A stretch of 14,080 bases of DNA from Caulobacteraceae bacterium UBA5005. Lineage in GTDB: Bacteria; Pseudomonadota; Alphaproteobacteria; Caulobacterales; Caulobacteraceae. How positions within the stretch are numbered: the stretch's first letter is position 1; every line of letters begins with the position of its first letter. The position numbers were made by a program, and so were the translations under genes. Positions 1-5,749 of the stretch are shown here, in pieces. Location: positions 1 through 14,080 of the forward strand of contig DGYN01000147.1 of NCBI GenBank assembly GCA_002398405.1. The letters run 5' to 3'. The notes under the pieces are model-generated. The model worked only from the letters and a program-made list of their open reading frames with translations. It did no database searches and was not told the DNA's origin.

Positions 1-1611
1 CTCGATGCGCTCCAGGGTGTCGACGTCGGAATGCATGTAGCGGACGCGCAGGCCCTGCTCGTGCATGTATTCGGTGAGGTCCTCGGCCATCTTCTTGGTG
101 AGGACGGTGACCAGGGTGCGGTAGCCCTTGGCGGCGGTGTCGCGGACCTCGGCGATGACGTCGTCGACCTGGGAAAAGCCGTCCTTGGAGACGGGGCGGA
201 TCTCGACCGGGGGGTCGATGAGGCCGGTGGGGCGGATCACCTGTTCTGCGAAGACGCCGCCGGCCTGGCCGATTTCCCAGGGGCCGGGGGTGGCGGAGAC
301 GTGGACCGTCTGGGGGCGCATGGCCTCCCATTCCTCGAAGCGCAGGGGGCGGTTGTCGAGGGCGGAGGGGAGGCGGAAGCCGAATTCGGCGAGGGTGGTT
401 TTGCGGCTGCGGTCGCCTTTGAACATGGCGCCGATCTGCGGGACGGTCTGGTGGCTCTCGTCGACGAACAGCAGGGCGTTGTCCGGAATGTATTCGAAGA
501 AGGTCGGCGGCGGCTCGCCGGCGGCTCGGCCGGTGAGGTAGCGGGAATAGTTCTCGATGCCGGCGCAGGAGCCGGTGGTCTCCATCATCTCCAGGTCGAA
601 GGTGGTGCGTTGTTCGAGGCGCTGGGCCTCCAGGAGCTTGCCCTCCTGGATCAGCCAGGCGAGGCGCTCCTTCAGCTCGGCTTTGATCTTGGTGATGGCC
701 TGGTTGAGGGTGGGCCGGGGCGTCACATAGTGGCTGTTGGCGAAGATCTTGACGCCCTCGTTGAGCTCGCCGGTCTTCTTGCCGGTCAGGGGGTCGAATT
801 CGGTGACGGTCTCGACCTCGTCGCCGAACAGGCCGATGCGCCAGGCGCGGTCCTCGTAGTGGGCGGGGAAGATCTCGATGGTGTCGCCGCGGCGGCGGAA
901 GGTCCCGCGCTCGAAGGCGGCCTCGTTGCGCTTGTACTGCTGGGCGACGAGGTCGGCCATGAGCTTGCGCTCGTCGATCTTCATCCCGGGCGCGATTTCG
1001 AAGGTCATGGCGGAGTAGGATTCGACCGAGCCGATGCCGTAGATGCAGCTGACCGAGGCGACGACGATGACATCGTCCCGCTCGAGGATGGCCCGGGTGG
1101 CGGAGTGGCGCATGCGGTCGATCTGTTCGTTCCGCGATGAGTCCTTCTCGATGTAGGTGTCGGTGCGGGGGACGTAGGCCTCGGGCTGGTAATAGTCGTA
1201 GTAGGAGACGAAGAACTCGACCGCGTTTTCCGGGAAGAAGGCGCGGAACTCGGAATAGAGCTGGGCGGCCAGGGTCTTGTTGGGCGCCAAGATCAGGGCC
1301 GGGCGCTGGGTCTCGGCGATGACGGACGCCATGGTGAAGGTCTTGCCCGAGCCGGTGACGCCCAGGAGGACCTGGTCGTGTTCGGCGGCCTGGATCCCCT
1401 TGACCAGTTCGGTGATGGCCGTGGGCTGGTCGCCGGCCGGGGAATAGTCGCTGACCAGTTTGAAGCGCTTGCCGCCCTGCGACTTTTGGGGGCGCACGGG
1501 ACGGTGCGGCGTCCAGCCCTCGACCGCCCGGCTGAACTCGGCGACGGCGTCGTAGGTGAAGGCCCCGGACATGTCAGACACGCCGGGGGGAGCTGTGGGA
1601 GAACGAGGCAT
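1..1611 (-). CDS. uvrB: UvrB, excinuclease ABC subunit B (3' end outside window)
   Basis: UvrB is the damage-verifying helicase-like subunit of nucleotide excision repair; it is loaded by UvrA and recruits UvrC. The reverse strand reads as one uninterrupted frame of 537 codons from ATG at 1611 to the window edge. Visible are the SPAGDQP motif (residues 57-63), Walker A GVTGSGKT (84-91), the damage-probing beta-hairpin starting YYDYYQPEAY (137-146), the DESH helicase motif (D384-E385), and RTLVTVLTKKMAEDLTEYM in the second RecA-like domain. The last helicase motifs and the C-terminal UVR domain are cut off, roughly 120-150 residues by family length. The N-terminus carries a basic insert (about residues 30-50) that I associate with alphaproteobacterial UvrB. 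ATG 1611 has no clear Shine-Dalgarno. An in-frame ATG at 1572 (Met14) is the alternative start and would leave the LexA-type box at 1601-1615 upstream of the gene. Confidence 0.97.
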   Translation of the reverse strand, partial: MPRSPTAPPGVSDMSGAFTYDAVAEFSRAVEGWTPHRPVRPQKSQGGKRFKLVSDYSPAGDQPTAITELVKGIQAAEHDQVLLGVTGSGKTFTMASVIAETQRPALILAPNKTLAAQLYSEFRAFFPENAVEFFVSYYDYYQPEAYVPRTDTYIEKDSSRNEQIDRMRHSATRAILERDDVIVVASVSCIYGIGSVESYSAMTFEIAPGMKIDERKLMADLVAQQYKRNEAAFERGTFRRRGDTIEIFPAHYEDRAWRIGLFGDEVETVTEFDPLTGKKTGELNEGVKIFANSHYVTPRPTLNQAITKIKAELKERLAWLIQEGKLLEAQRLEQRTTFDLEMMETTGSCAGIENYSRYLTGRAAGEPPPTFFEYIPDNALLFVDESHQTVPQIGAMFKGDRSRKTTLAEFGFRLPSALDNRPLRFEEWEAMRPQTVHVSATPGPWEIGQAGGVFAEQVIRPTGLIDPPVEIRPVSKDGFSQVDDVIAEVRDTAAKGYRTLVTVLTKKMAEDLTEYMHEQGLRVRYMHSDVDTLERIE

Positions 1612-1615
1612 GAAC
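1601..1615 (-). promoter_or_regulatory. LexA (SOS) box, GTTC-N7-GTTC, across the uvrB start
   Basis: The minus strand reads GTTCATGCCTCGTTC, an exact match to the alphaproteobacterial LexA operator GTTC-N7-GTTC. The ATG inside the spacer is the annotated uvrB start codon. uvrB is a classical SOS gene in many bacteria, so the placement is biologically sensible. Just upstream is GCTACAAAC (minus strand, about 18-26 nt before the ATG), which resembles the Caulobacter housekeeping -10 GCTANAWC. LexA bound here would cover the transcription start or the first transcribed bases. Either the mRNA has a very short leader, or the true start is Met14 at 1572. Confidence 0.75.
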
Positions 1616-1931
1616 ACCAGGGTAAGAGGTTTGTAGCGAAAGTGCTAGCGGGGCTGTTGCCAGCGTATGGCGGCAGTGTGGCGGTGCGCGCGCAAAATCC
1701 TTCCCCGCAGGGGAAGGGGGACCATGCGAAGCATGGTGGATGGGGTCCTACGAGCCTGAGGCTTTTGACGCCTGCGCTCGCCGACCCACCCCATCCCCCG
1801 CTGCGCGGTCCCCCTTCCCCTGCGGGGAAGGATTTTGGGGGAGGCGGCGGGTCGCAACCTTGCGCGTGCGGAGAGGGTTGCGCTCAAGCTTGCCCGCCCC
1901 ATATGGCGCTCTCCAGCAAGAGGAGGCTGCC
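1612..1931. other. Intergenic region between divergent uvrB and SEC-C gene
   Basis: This 320-bp gap holds the likely uvrB promoter (about 1620-1660, minus strand), the palindromic element at 1693-1837, and a short segment ending in the strong ribosome binding site AGGAGG (1921-1926) for the ATG at 1932. Small open frames here on both strands are by-products of the palindrome and show no protein family features. Confidence 0.7.
1693..1837. repeat. Palindromic intergenic element with perfect 31-bp inverted arms
   Basis: Positions 1693-1723 are the exact reverse complement of 1807-1837 (31 of 31), separated by 83 bp. Each arm is itself a hairpin: CCTTCCCC, a 3-base loop, GGGGAAGG (1699-1717 and 1813-1831). 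Next to the left arm, ACCATGC-GAA-GCATGGT (1721-1737) forms another stem. The inner parts keep a weaker match around GGATGGGGT. This is a nested multi-hairpin, like a REP doublet or a non-coding MITE; it encodes no convincing protein. It lies in the leader/promoter region shared by the divergent uvrB and SEC-C genes. I have an impression of similar units in other Caulobacterales intergenic regions, from memory only. Confidence 0.85.
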
Positions 1932-2180
1932 ATGCCCAGGCGCACCGACGCCGACGACCTCAGCTTTCTTCGAGGTGACGTCTAAACGCCGCAAGTCGTT
2001 CCCGTCCGAAACCCGCGTCAAGCGCGGCCTGCGGGTAGTGCACGGCGATGTCGAACTGGTCGAAAAGCTCGGCCGCAACGACCTGTGCCCCTGTGGTTCC
2101 GGGAGGTTGTTTCAAGCGGTGCTGCCTGAAGGGCGGCAGGCTCGACGGCGCCAACCGCAAAGACTACTTTTCGGGAGTAG
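1932..2180 (+). pseudogene. SEC-C zinc-motif small protein, frameshifted (about 81 aa if restored)
   Basis: A strong AGGAGG five bases before ATG 1932 marks a real gene, but the frame stops after 17 codons (TAA 1983-1985). Another frame carries the conserved body, ending KLGRNDLCPCGSGR, and a third frame carries FKRCCLKGGRLDGANRKDYF. Removing one T from the TTT at 1965-1967, one from 2110-2112 and one from the TTTT at 2168-2171 gives a continuous 82-codon frame ending at TAG 2178-2180, only 8 bp from the convergent gene's stop. The repair restores the SEC-C metal-binding pattern C-x-C-x8-C-C. SEC-C motifs bind zinc and occur at the SecA C-terminus and in small stand-alone proteins of unclear role. 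A GTG at 1975 is a possible later start that would not need the first correction. The second shift is the firmest. Either a decayed gene or homopolymer-length sequencing errors. Confidence 0.75.
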
Positions 2181-2188
2181 CCCGCGCG

Positions 2189-2500
2189 TCAGTGCTGTTC
2201 GTTCATCGGCGGGGTTTCCACCGCCAGCAGGTCGGCCAGTTCCGCCTCGCGGGCGGCGGCGGCGACGTTGAGCCGGGTGTAGAGGTGGGTCGCGCCCTTG
2301 GCCTTGGCTTCGGACCACAGTTCGGGGGCGCCCTCGGCCAGGTTGATGGTCTGGCCGGCGTAGACGATTTTTGGGCCGGGCTTGGCTTCCTTCACATAGA
2401 CGAAGGTGCCGGAGACGGCGGTTTTCGGCCTGGCGTTCTCAGCCAGGGTGTAGCGGTAAAGGACGCCCGAGGCGCCCTTCAGATCGATATAAGGATTCAT
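2189..2500 (-). CDS. Uncharacterised 103-aa protein
   Basis: I do not recognise a named family. The protein starts MNPYIDLKGASG and has a beta-rich N-terminal half (YRYTLAEN, SGTFVYVK, PKIVYAGQTINL) followed by a helical C-terminal half (residues about 60-98). There is no signal peptide or membrane segment, so it is probably cytosolic. Codon use fits the neighbours and its stop lies 8 bp from the end of the convergent SEC-C gene, both supporting a real gene. The Shine-Dalgarno is weak (GAG eight bases before ATG). It follows the catabolic operon on the same strand after an 83-bp gap containing a small hairpin, so it may be transcribed separately. Confidence 0.75.
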   Translation of the reverse strand: MNPYIDLKGASGVLYRYTLAENARPKTAVSGTFVYVKEAKPGPKIVYAGQTINLAEGAPELWSEAKAKGATHLYTRLNVAAAAREAELADLLAVETPPMNEQH

Positions 2501-2524
2501 AGCAGCTCGGCCCCAACTCCACGC

Positions 2525-2540
2525 GGTCCCAGGAGGGACC
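2525..2540 (-). terminator. Small GC hairpin after the catabolic operon, possible terminator
   Basis: GGTCCC-AGGA-GGGACC is a perfect 6-bp stem with a 4-base loop, 44 bp past the stop of the Tat-exported protein gene. No T-run follows, so it may be a weak or Rho-assisted terminator, or chance in GC-rich sequence. Confidence 0.3.
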
Positions 2541-2583
2541 TAGTGGGCGCCGGTTTGGGCCGGATTATGGCCGCGCGGTCACG

Positions 2584-3069
2584 TCACGGTGAGCGCCTGG
2601 CCGCCGGCCATTCGTTGGCGAGCGCCGCGCGGATCGTATAGTCGGTCCAGTCGACGATCTTGCCGCCCTTCAGGAAGAAGACGCCGACGCCCTCGAACAG
2701 CAGGGGCCGGGTGGCCGAGATGAACCGGTCGATCCGGTGGTTGATGACGATGGGCCCCAGCGCATGGGTGGCGATGATCTCGAACTCGATCCGGGACGCG
2801 TTATCGACGAACCCCGCCAGCCGCTTGGTGATGGCCTCGTAGCCCTTGTCCTGGGGCGAGGTCTCGGTCATCCGGTAGGTGACATCGGGGCTGAGGAATT
2901 GCGCCAGGGGCCCGATATCCTTGGGCTTCACCGCGTGCAGGAAGTCGTTGACCACCTTGATGTTGGCCTGTTCCTGCGAAGTCTGCGGCGCGGCCTGGGA
3001 CGAGAAGGCGCCGAGCATCGCCAGGGCGCTGGAGCCGATGACCGCGCGCCGGTTGGAGGAGAGTTTCAT
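2584..3069 (-). CDS. Tat-exported limonene-1,2-epoxide-hydrolase-like (NTF2/SnoaL fold) protein
   Basis: A 161-aa protein of the NTF2-like superfamily, closest by motif to limonene-1,2-epoxide hydrolase (LEH). The N-terminus has twin arginines (SNRRAVIG, residues 5-12), a hydrophobic stretch and a cleavage-like SSQAAP (23-28), so a Tat signal is likely and the mature protein would be periplasmic or a lipid-free secreted form. The LEH Arg-x-Asp pair is present (R112, D114), as is the second Asp in the W-x-D-Y motif (W141, D143), matching the catalytic Asp-Arg-Asp arrangement. Y65 aligns with the water-binding Tyr, but the partner Asn position is Met67. The gene begins directly after the acyl-CoA dehydrogenase stop (TGA then ATG, no gap), with GGAAGGA as ribosome site, so it is translationally tied to that enzyme. 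It could be a hydrolase, isomerase or binding protein. Confidence 0.8.
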   Translation of the reverse strand: MKLSSNRRAVIGSSALAMLGAFSSQAAPQTSQEQANIKVVNDFLHAVKPKDIGPLAQFLSPDVTYRMTETSPQDKGYEAITKRLAGFVDNASRIEFEIIATHALGPIVINHRIDRFISATRPLLFEGVGVFFLKGGKIVDWTDYTIRAALANEWPAARRSP

Positions 3070-4344
3070 TCAGCGGTCCTTCCGTGGTCCCATGTATCCA
3101 AAGAGGTAGGCGGCCACCTTGCGCATCTGGATCTCTTCCGAGCCCTCGGTGATGCGGTAGCGGCGGTGGTGGCGGTAGATGTGTTCGAAGGGTTTGTGGC
3201 GGGAGTAGCCGATGCCGCCGTGAATCTGCATGGCGCGGTCGGCGGCTTCGCAGACCAGGCGGTTGGCCCAGTAGTTACACATGGAGACCTTGTCGCCGAG
3301 CTGGTGCTCGATCTCGCGGTGGTCGAGCCGGTCCATGTCCCAGGCGGTCTTGCGGATCAGGAGGCGGAGCATCTCGACCTGGGTGGCGAGTTCGACGAGC
3401 GGCCACTGGATGGCCTGGTTGTCGGCCAGCGGCTTGCCGAAGGGCTTGCGGGCCTTGGCGTATCTCACACTTTCTTCGATGCAGTAGTGGGCGGCGCCGA
3501 GCGACGAGGCGGCCTGGCGGATGCGGTTCTGGTGGACGAAGCTTTGGGCGGCGGCGAGGCCGCGGTCGACCTCGCCCCAGTAGCTCTCTTCCGGCACCCA
3601 GACATCGGTCAGGGAGACGCGCGGGTGGTCGGTGGGCATGTTGAAGGTCCACAGCCACTCCTCGATCTTGATCAAGGGCGCGGGGACCACGAAGCAGGTG
3701 ATCCCCTTGGCCTCGCCGTCCGCGCCGCTGGTGCGGGCGAAGACCATGCAGTGGCTGGCGTGGTGCAGGCCGCTGGTCCACATCTTCTCGCCGTCGATGC
3801 GCCAGCCGGGTTGTCCGTCGCGGGTCTCGCGGACCGCGCGGGTCTCCAGGTGCGTCGCGTCGGAGCCGTGGTTCGGCTCGGTGAGGCCAAAGGCGATGGT
3901 CATCTGCCCGCTGAGCAGGGCGGCGGAGTCGCGGGCGTACTGCTCGGGGGTGGCGAATTCCTTGAACAGCAGGACGAAGGGGTTGTTGCCGACGATGGAA
4001 TGCTCGTTCTGCAGATCGTTGTGCAGCCCAAGACCCTTGGCGGCCAGATGCTCGCGGATGACCGCCAGCGCCAGCTGCGATCCGCCCTTGCCGCCCATGC
4101 TGGTTGGCCAGCCGTAGCGGAAGTGGCCGGCCTCGTCGGCGAGGGTCTGGGCCTCTTTCAGCAGGGCCTCCCACTCGGCGCGCGGCGTGCCGCCGGCCTC
4201 GAAGTCGGTGCGGGCGAATTCGCGGCGATGGTCGAAGAAGCGCTCGTTGTCGTCCCGCGCCTGCAGGGGGGCGATCTTGGCCGCGATGAAGGCGTCGAGT
4301 TCGGCCAGGTAGGCGGTCAGGTCCGGGGGCAGGGAAAAGTCCAT
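3070..4344 (-). CDS. Acyl-CoA dehydrogenase family protein (LvaC / ACAD11-like)
   Basis: A 424-aa flavoprotein of the acyl-CoA dehydrogenase superfamily, full length for the family. The FAD/substrate motif AFGLTEPNHGSDATHLE is at 151-167, the C-terminal EAADRAMQIHGGIGY signature is present, and ITEGSEEIQ places the likely catalytic Glu at E400, the position used in medium-chain dehydrogenases. The start overlaps the upstream DUF6285 stop by one base (TGATG), with an excellent AAGGAGG site. Its neighbours are an APH-fold kinase and a small DUF6285 protein, the same set and order as lvaA-lvaB-lvaC. In that system the ACAD acts on a 4-phospho-acyl-CoA, removing phosphate to give an enoyl-CoA. 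I infer the same chemistry here; ordinary dehydrogenation of an unusual acyl-CoA is the alternative. It is cytosolic and, if it dehydrogenates, would need an electron-transfer flavoprotein not seen here. Confidence 0.92.
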   Translation of the reverse strand: MDFSLPPDLTAYLAELDAFIAAKIAPLQARDDNERFFDHRREFARTDFEAGGTPRAEWEALLKEAQTLADEAGHFRYGWPTSMGGKGGSQLALAVIREHLAAKGLGLHNDLQNEHSIVGNNPFVLLFKEFATPEQYARDSAALLSGQMTIAFGLTEPNHGSDATHLETRAVRETRDGQPGWRIDGEKMWTSGLHHASHCMVFARTSGADGEAKGITCFVVPAPLIKIEEWLWTFNMPTDHPRVSLTDVWVPEESYWGEVDRGLAAAQSFVHQNRIRQAASSLGAAHYCIEESVRYAKARKPFGKPLADNQAIQWPLVELATQVEMLRLLIRKTAWDMDRLDHREIEHQLGDKVSMCNYWANRLVCEAADRAMQIHGGIGYSRHKPFEHIYRHHRRYRITEGSEEIQMRKVAAYLFGYMGPRKDR

Positions 4345-4703
4345 CAGACCTCCTTAGCGAAGGCTGTCAGGCCCGAATAGTTGGGCTGGTCGATGAGGAC
4401 CTGGGCGATGGCGGTATTGCGCAGGTGATCGAGGAGGCCGGGGGTGGAGAGGGTGAGGTCGCCAAGCGCCAGTTTCTCGCAGAGCTCGGCATTCAGGGCT
4501 TCGAAGTCGCCGCCGTGGCCGAGGAGGGCGGTCAGCCGCTGGACGGCGGCGGCCTCTGCCGTGGGGCCCTGTTCGCGTTCGCGCTCGACGATGGCGCGGG
4601 CGTTTTCCGCGACGCGGGCGAGGAAGGCGTCTCGGGCCGCGGCGCCGGGGGTGAAGGCCTCGACGGCGTCGAGGAGTTCTGCGGCGGTGGGATGGGTGAT
4701 CAT
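4344..4703 (-). CDS. DUF6285-like small protein, LvaB-like kinase partner
   Basis: A 119-aa cytosolic protein starting MITHPTAAELLDAVEAF. The longer open frame to 4835 only reads back through the upstream kinase gene. ATG 4703 is preferred because it overlaps the kinase stop in an ATGA junction and has GGAGG eight bases upstream. The sequence is almost wholly helical (PTAAELLDAVEAF, RDAFLARVAENARAIVEREREQG, LRNTAIAQVLIDQP). The family is recognised from memory as DUF6285, which sits beside APH-family kinases and acyl-CoA dehydrogenases. Size and position match LvaB of Pseudomonas putida, a ~12.6-kDa protein needed together with LvaA for 4-hydroxyacyl-CoA phosphorylation. Inference: it forms a complex with the overlapping kinase. 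Confidence 0.85.
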   Translation of the reverse strand: MITHPTAAELLDAVEAFTPGAAARDAFLARVAENARAIVEREREQGPTAEAAAVQRLTALLGHGGDFEALNAELCEKLALGDLTLSTPGLLDHLRNTAIAQVLIDQPNYSGLTAFAKEV

Positions 4704-5644
4704 ACGCGCGCCTCCATCAGGGCCACGAGGTCGAGCTCGGCCTCGCTGGTCCGGCGGCCTATGGCGGCGCGCTCGACGGTGGCGTCGATCCCGGAGGCGT
4801 AGACGCCATAGATCATCAGGCACATGACCGCCCATTTCAGCGAGCCCACCGCCTGCCAGTAGAGGAGGGCGTCGAGGGTGACGGGGCCGCCGCCCGCGTC
4901 TGCATAGGCGGCGAGGAGGTCCTCATAGGCGCCGAAGCCGCCGACCGGCTGATCGCCGCCGAACCGCCAGGAATTGACGCAGATCCAGCCGAGGTCCTCC
5001 GCCGGATCGCCCAGATGGGCGAGCTCCCAGTCGAGGACGGCGGCAAGGCCCGTGTCAGGGTGGACGATCAGATTGCCGTTCCGGAAATCACCGTGGACGA
5101 GGACCGGGCGGGGCAGGGCGGGCGCGCGGTTGCGCAGCCAGGGGAAGGCGGCTTCCAGGATCGGCCGCCGCGCGCCGGTCTTGCGGTAGAGGGCTTCATA
5201 GCGGGTCAGGACGGCGGCGGCGTTGGTGGTATCCAGGGGCGGCAGGCCCTCGATGGAGATGCCGTGGATGCGGGCCATGGCTTCGCCGCAGCGGGCGGCG
5301 AGCGAGGTTCGGACGTTCGCAAAGGCGTCGTCGCGGACGATGCGGCGGCCCAGGGTCTCGCCTTCGACCCTAGCCATGACGAAGGCTTCGCCGAGCCCTT
5401 CGGCAGGGGCGCAGACGTGGACGACCTCGGGGACCGGGACGCCGGCCTTTCCCGCCGCCTGGAGGAGTGCGGCTTCAGTGGGCAGGGGGACGCCGTCGAC
5501 AGTGGGGCCGGGGCTGCGGCGCAGGATCAGGGGGCGATCGCCGGCGCGGAAAGACCAGGTCTCCTTGCTGGCGCCGCCGGAGAGGCGTTCGAGGGCCGTG
5601 ATGGGGCCGAGGTTCAGGGCGGCCAGGGCGGCTTCAATACCCAC
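4700..5644 (-). CDS. APH-fold phosphotransferase, LvaA-like acyl-CoA hydroxyl kinase (predicted)
   Basis: A 314-aa kinase of the aminoglycoside-phosphotransferase/choline-kinase superfamily. It shows the nucleotide loop LSGGASKETW (21-30), the catalytic loop VLVHGDFRNGN with D186 and N191, and the metal-binding VLDWELAHLGDP with D205. Such kinases next to acyl-CoA dehydrogenases are not antibiotic resistance genes: LvaA of P. putida phosphorylates the 4-hydroxyl of 4-hydroxyvaleryl-CoA, and mammalian ACAD10/11 carry the same domain fused to an ACAD. The GTG start at 5644 has no clear Shine-Dalgarno; it is the best in-frame start giving a normal N-terminus ahead of the loop. The 3' end overlaps the DUF6285 gene by 4 bp. 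A 105-bp gap with a REP-like hairpin separates it from the synthetase upstream. Confidence 0.88.
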   Translation of the reverse strand: MGIEAALAALNLGPITALERLSGGASKETWSFRAGDRPLILRRSPGPTVDGVPLPTEAALLQAAGKAGVPVPEVVHVCAPAEGLGEAFVMARVEGETLGRRIVRDDAFANVRTSLAARCGEAMARIHGISIEGLPPLDTTNAAAVLTRYEALYRKTGARRPILEAAFPWLRNRAPALPRPVLVHGDFRNGNLIVHPDTGLAAVLDWELAHLGDPAEDLGWICVNSWRFGGDQPVGGFGAYEDLLAAYADAGGGPVTLDALLYWQAVGSLKWAVMCLMIYGVYASGIDATVERAAIGRRTSEAELDLVALMEARV

Positions 5645-5676
5645 AACTGATATTCCGGCCGAAGCGACGCCTGGGT

Positions 5677-5704
5677 CCCGGACAGCCGCTGCGCGGCTTC
5701 CGGG
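5677..5704. repeat. REP-like palindromic hairpin inside the operon
   Basis: CCCGGA-c-AGCCGC, loop TGC, GCGGCT-TCCGGG: a 12-bp stem with one bulged C (5683). The sequence around it resembles a dispersed palindrome I recall between alphaproteobacterial genes. It lies in the 105-bp gap between the synthetase stop (5750) and the kinase GTG (5644). It could lower downstream expression, stabilise the upstream mRNA, or act as a partial terminator; no T-run follows on the minus strand. Confidence 0.7.
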
Positions 5705-5749
5705 ATGACAGGAAAGTTTGGGTTTTCGGAGCGCGCAATCTCAACAGCG

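Noticed and set aside
31..1140. 369-codon plus-strand open frame opposite uvrB
   Set aside because: Antisense to an intact UvrB; low-complexity G/A/D/L composition typical of high-GC shadow frames, no family motif.
1378..2271. 297-codon plus-strand frame spanning the uvrB start and the palindrome
   Set aside because: Only its segment at about 1975-2106 is protein-like (SEC-C body); the rest is antisense uvrB and translated palindrome.
2737..4380. 547-codon plus-strand open frame
   Set aside because: Antisense to the acyl-CoA dehydrogenase and LEH-like genes, which have clear motifs and ribosome sites; composition is shadow-like.
4700..5644. APH-fold gene as an antibiotic resistance determinant
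   Set aside because: It overlaps DUF6285 and ACAD genes and matches the acyl-CoA-linked kinase context.
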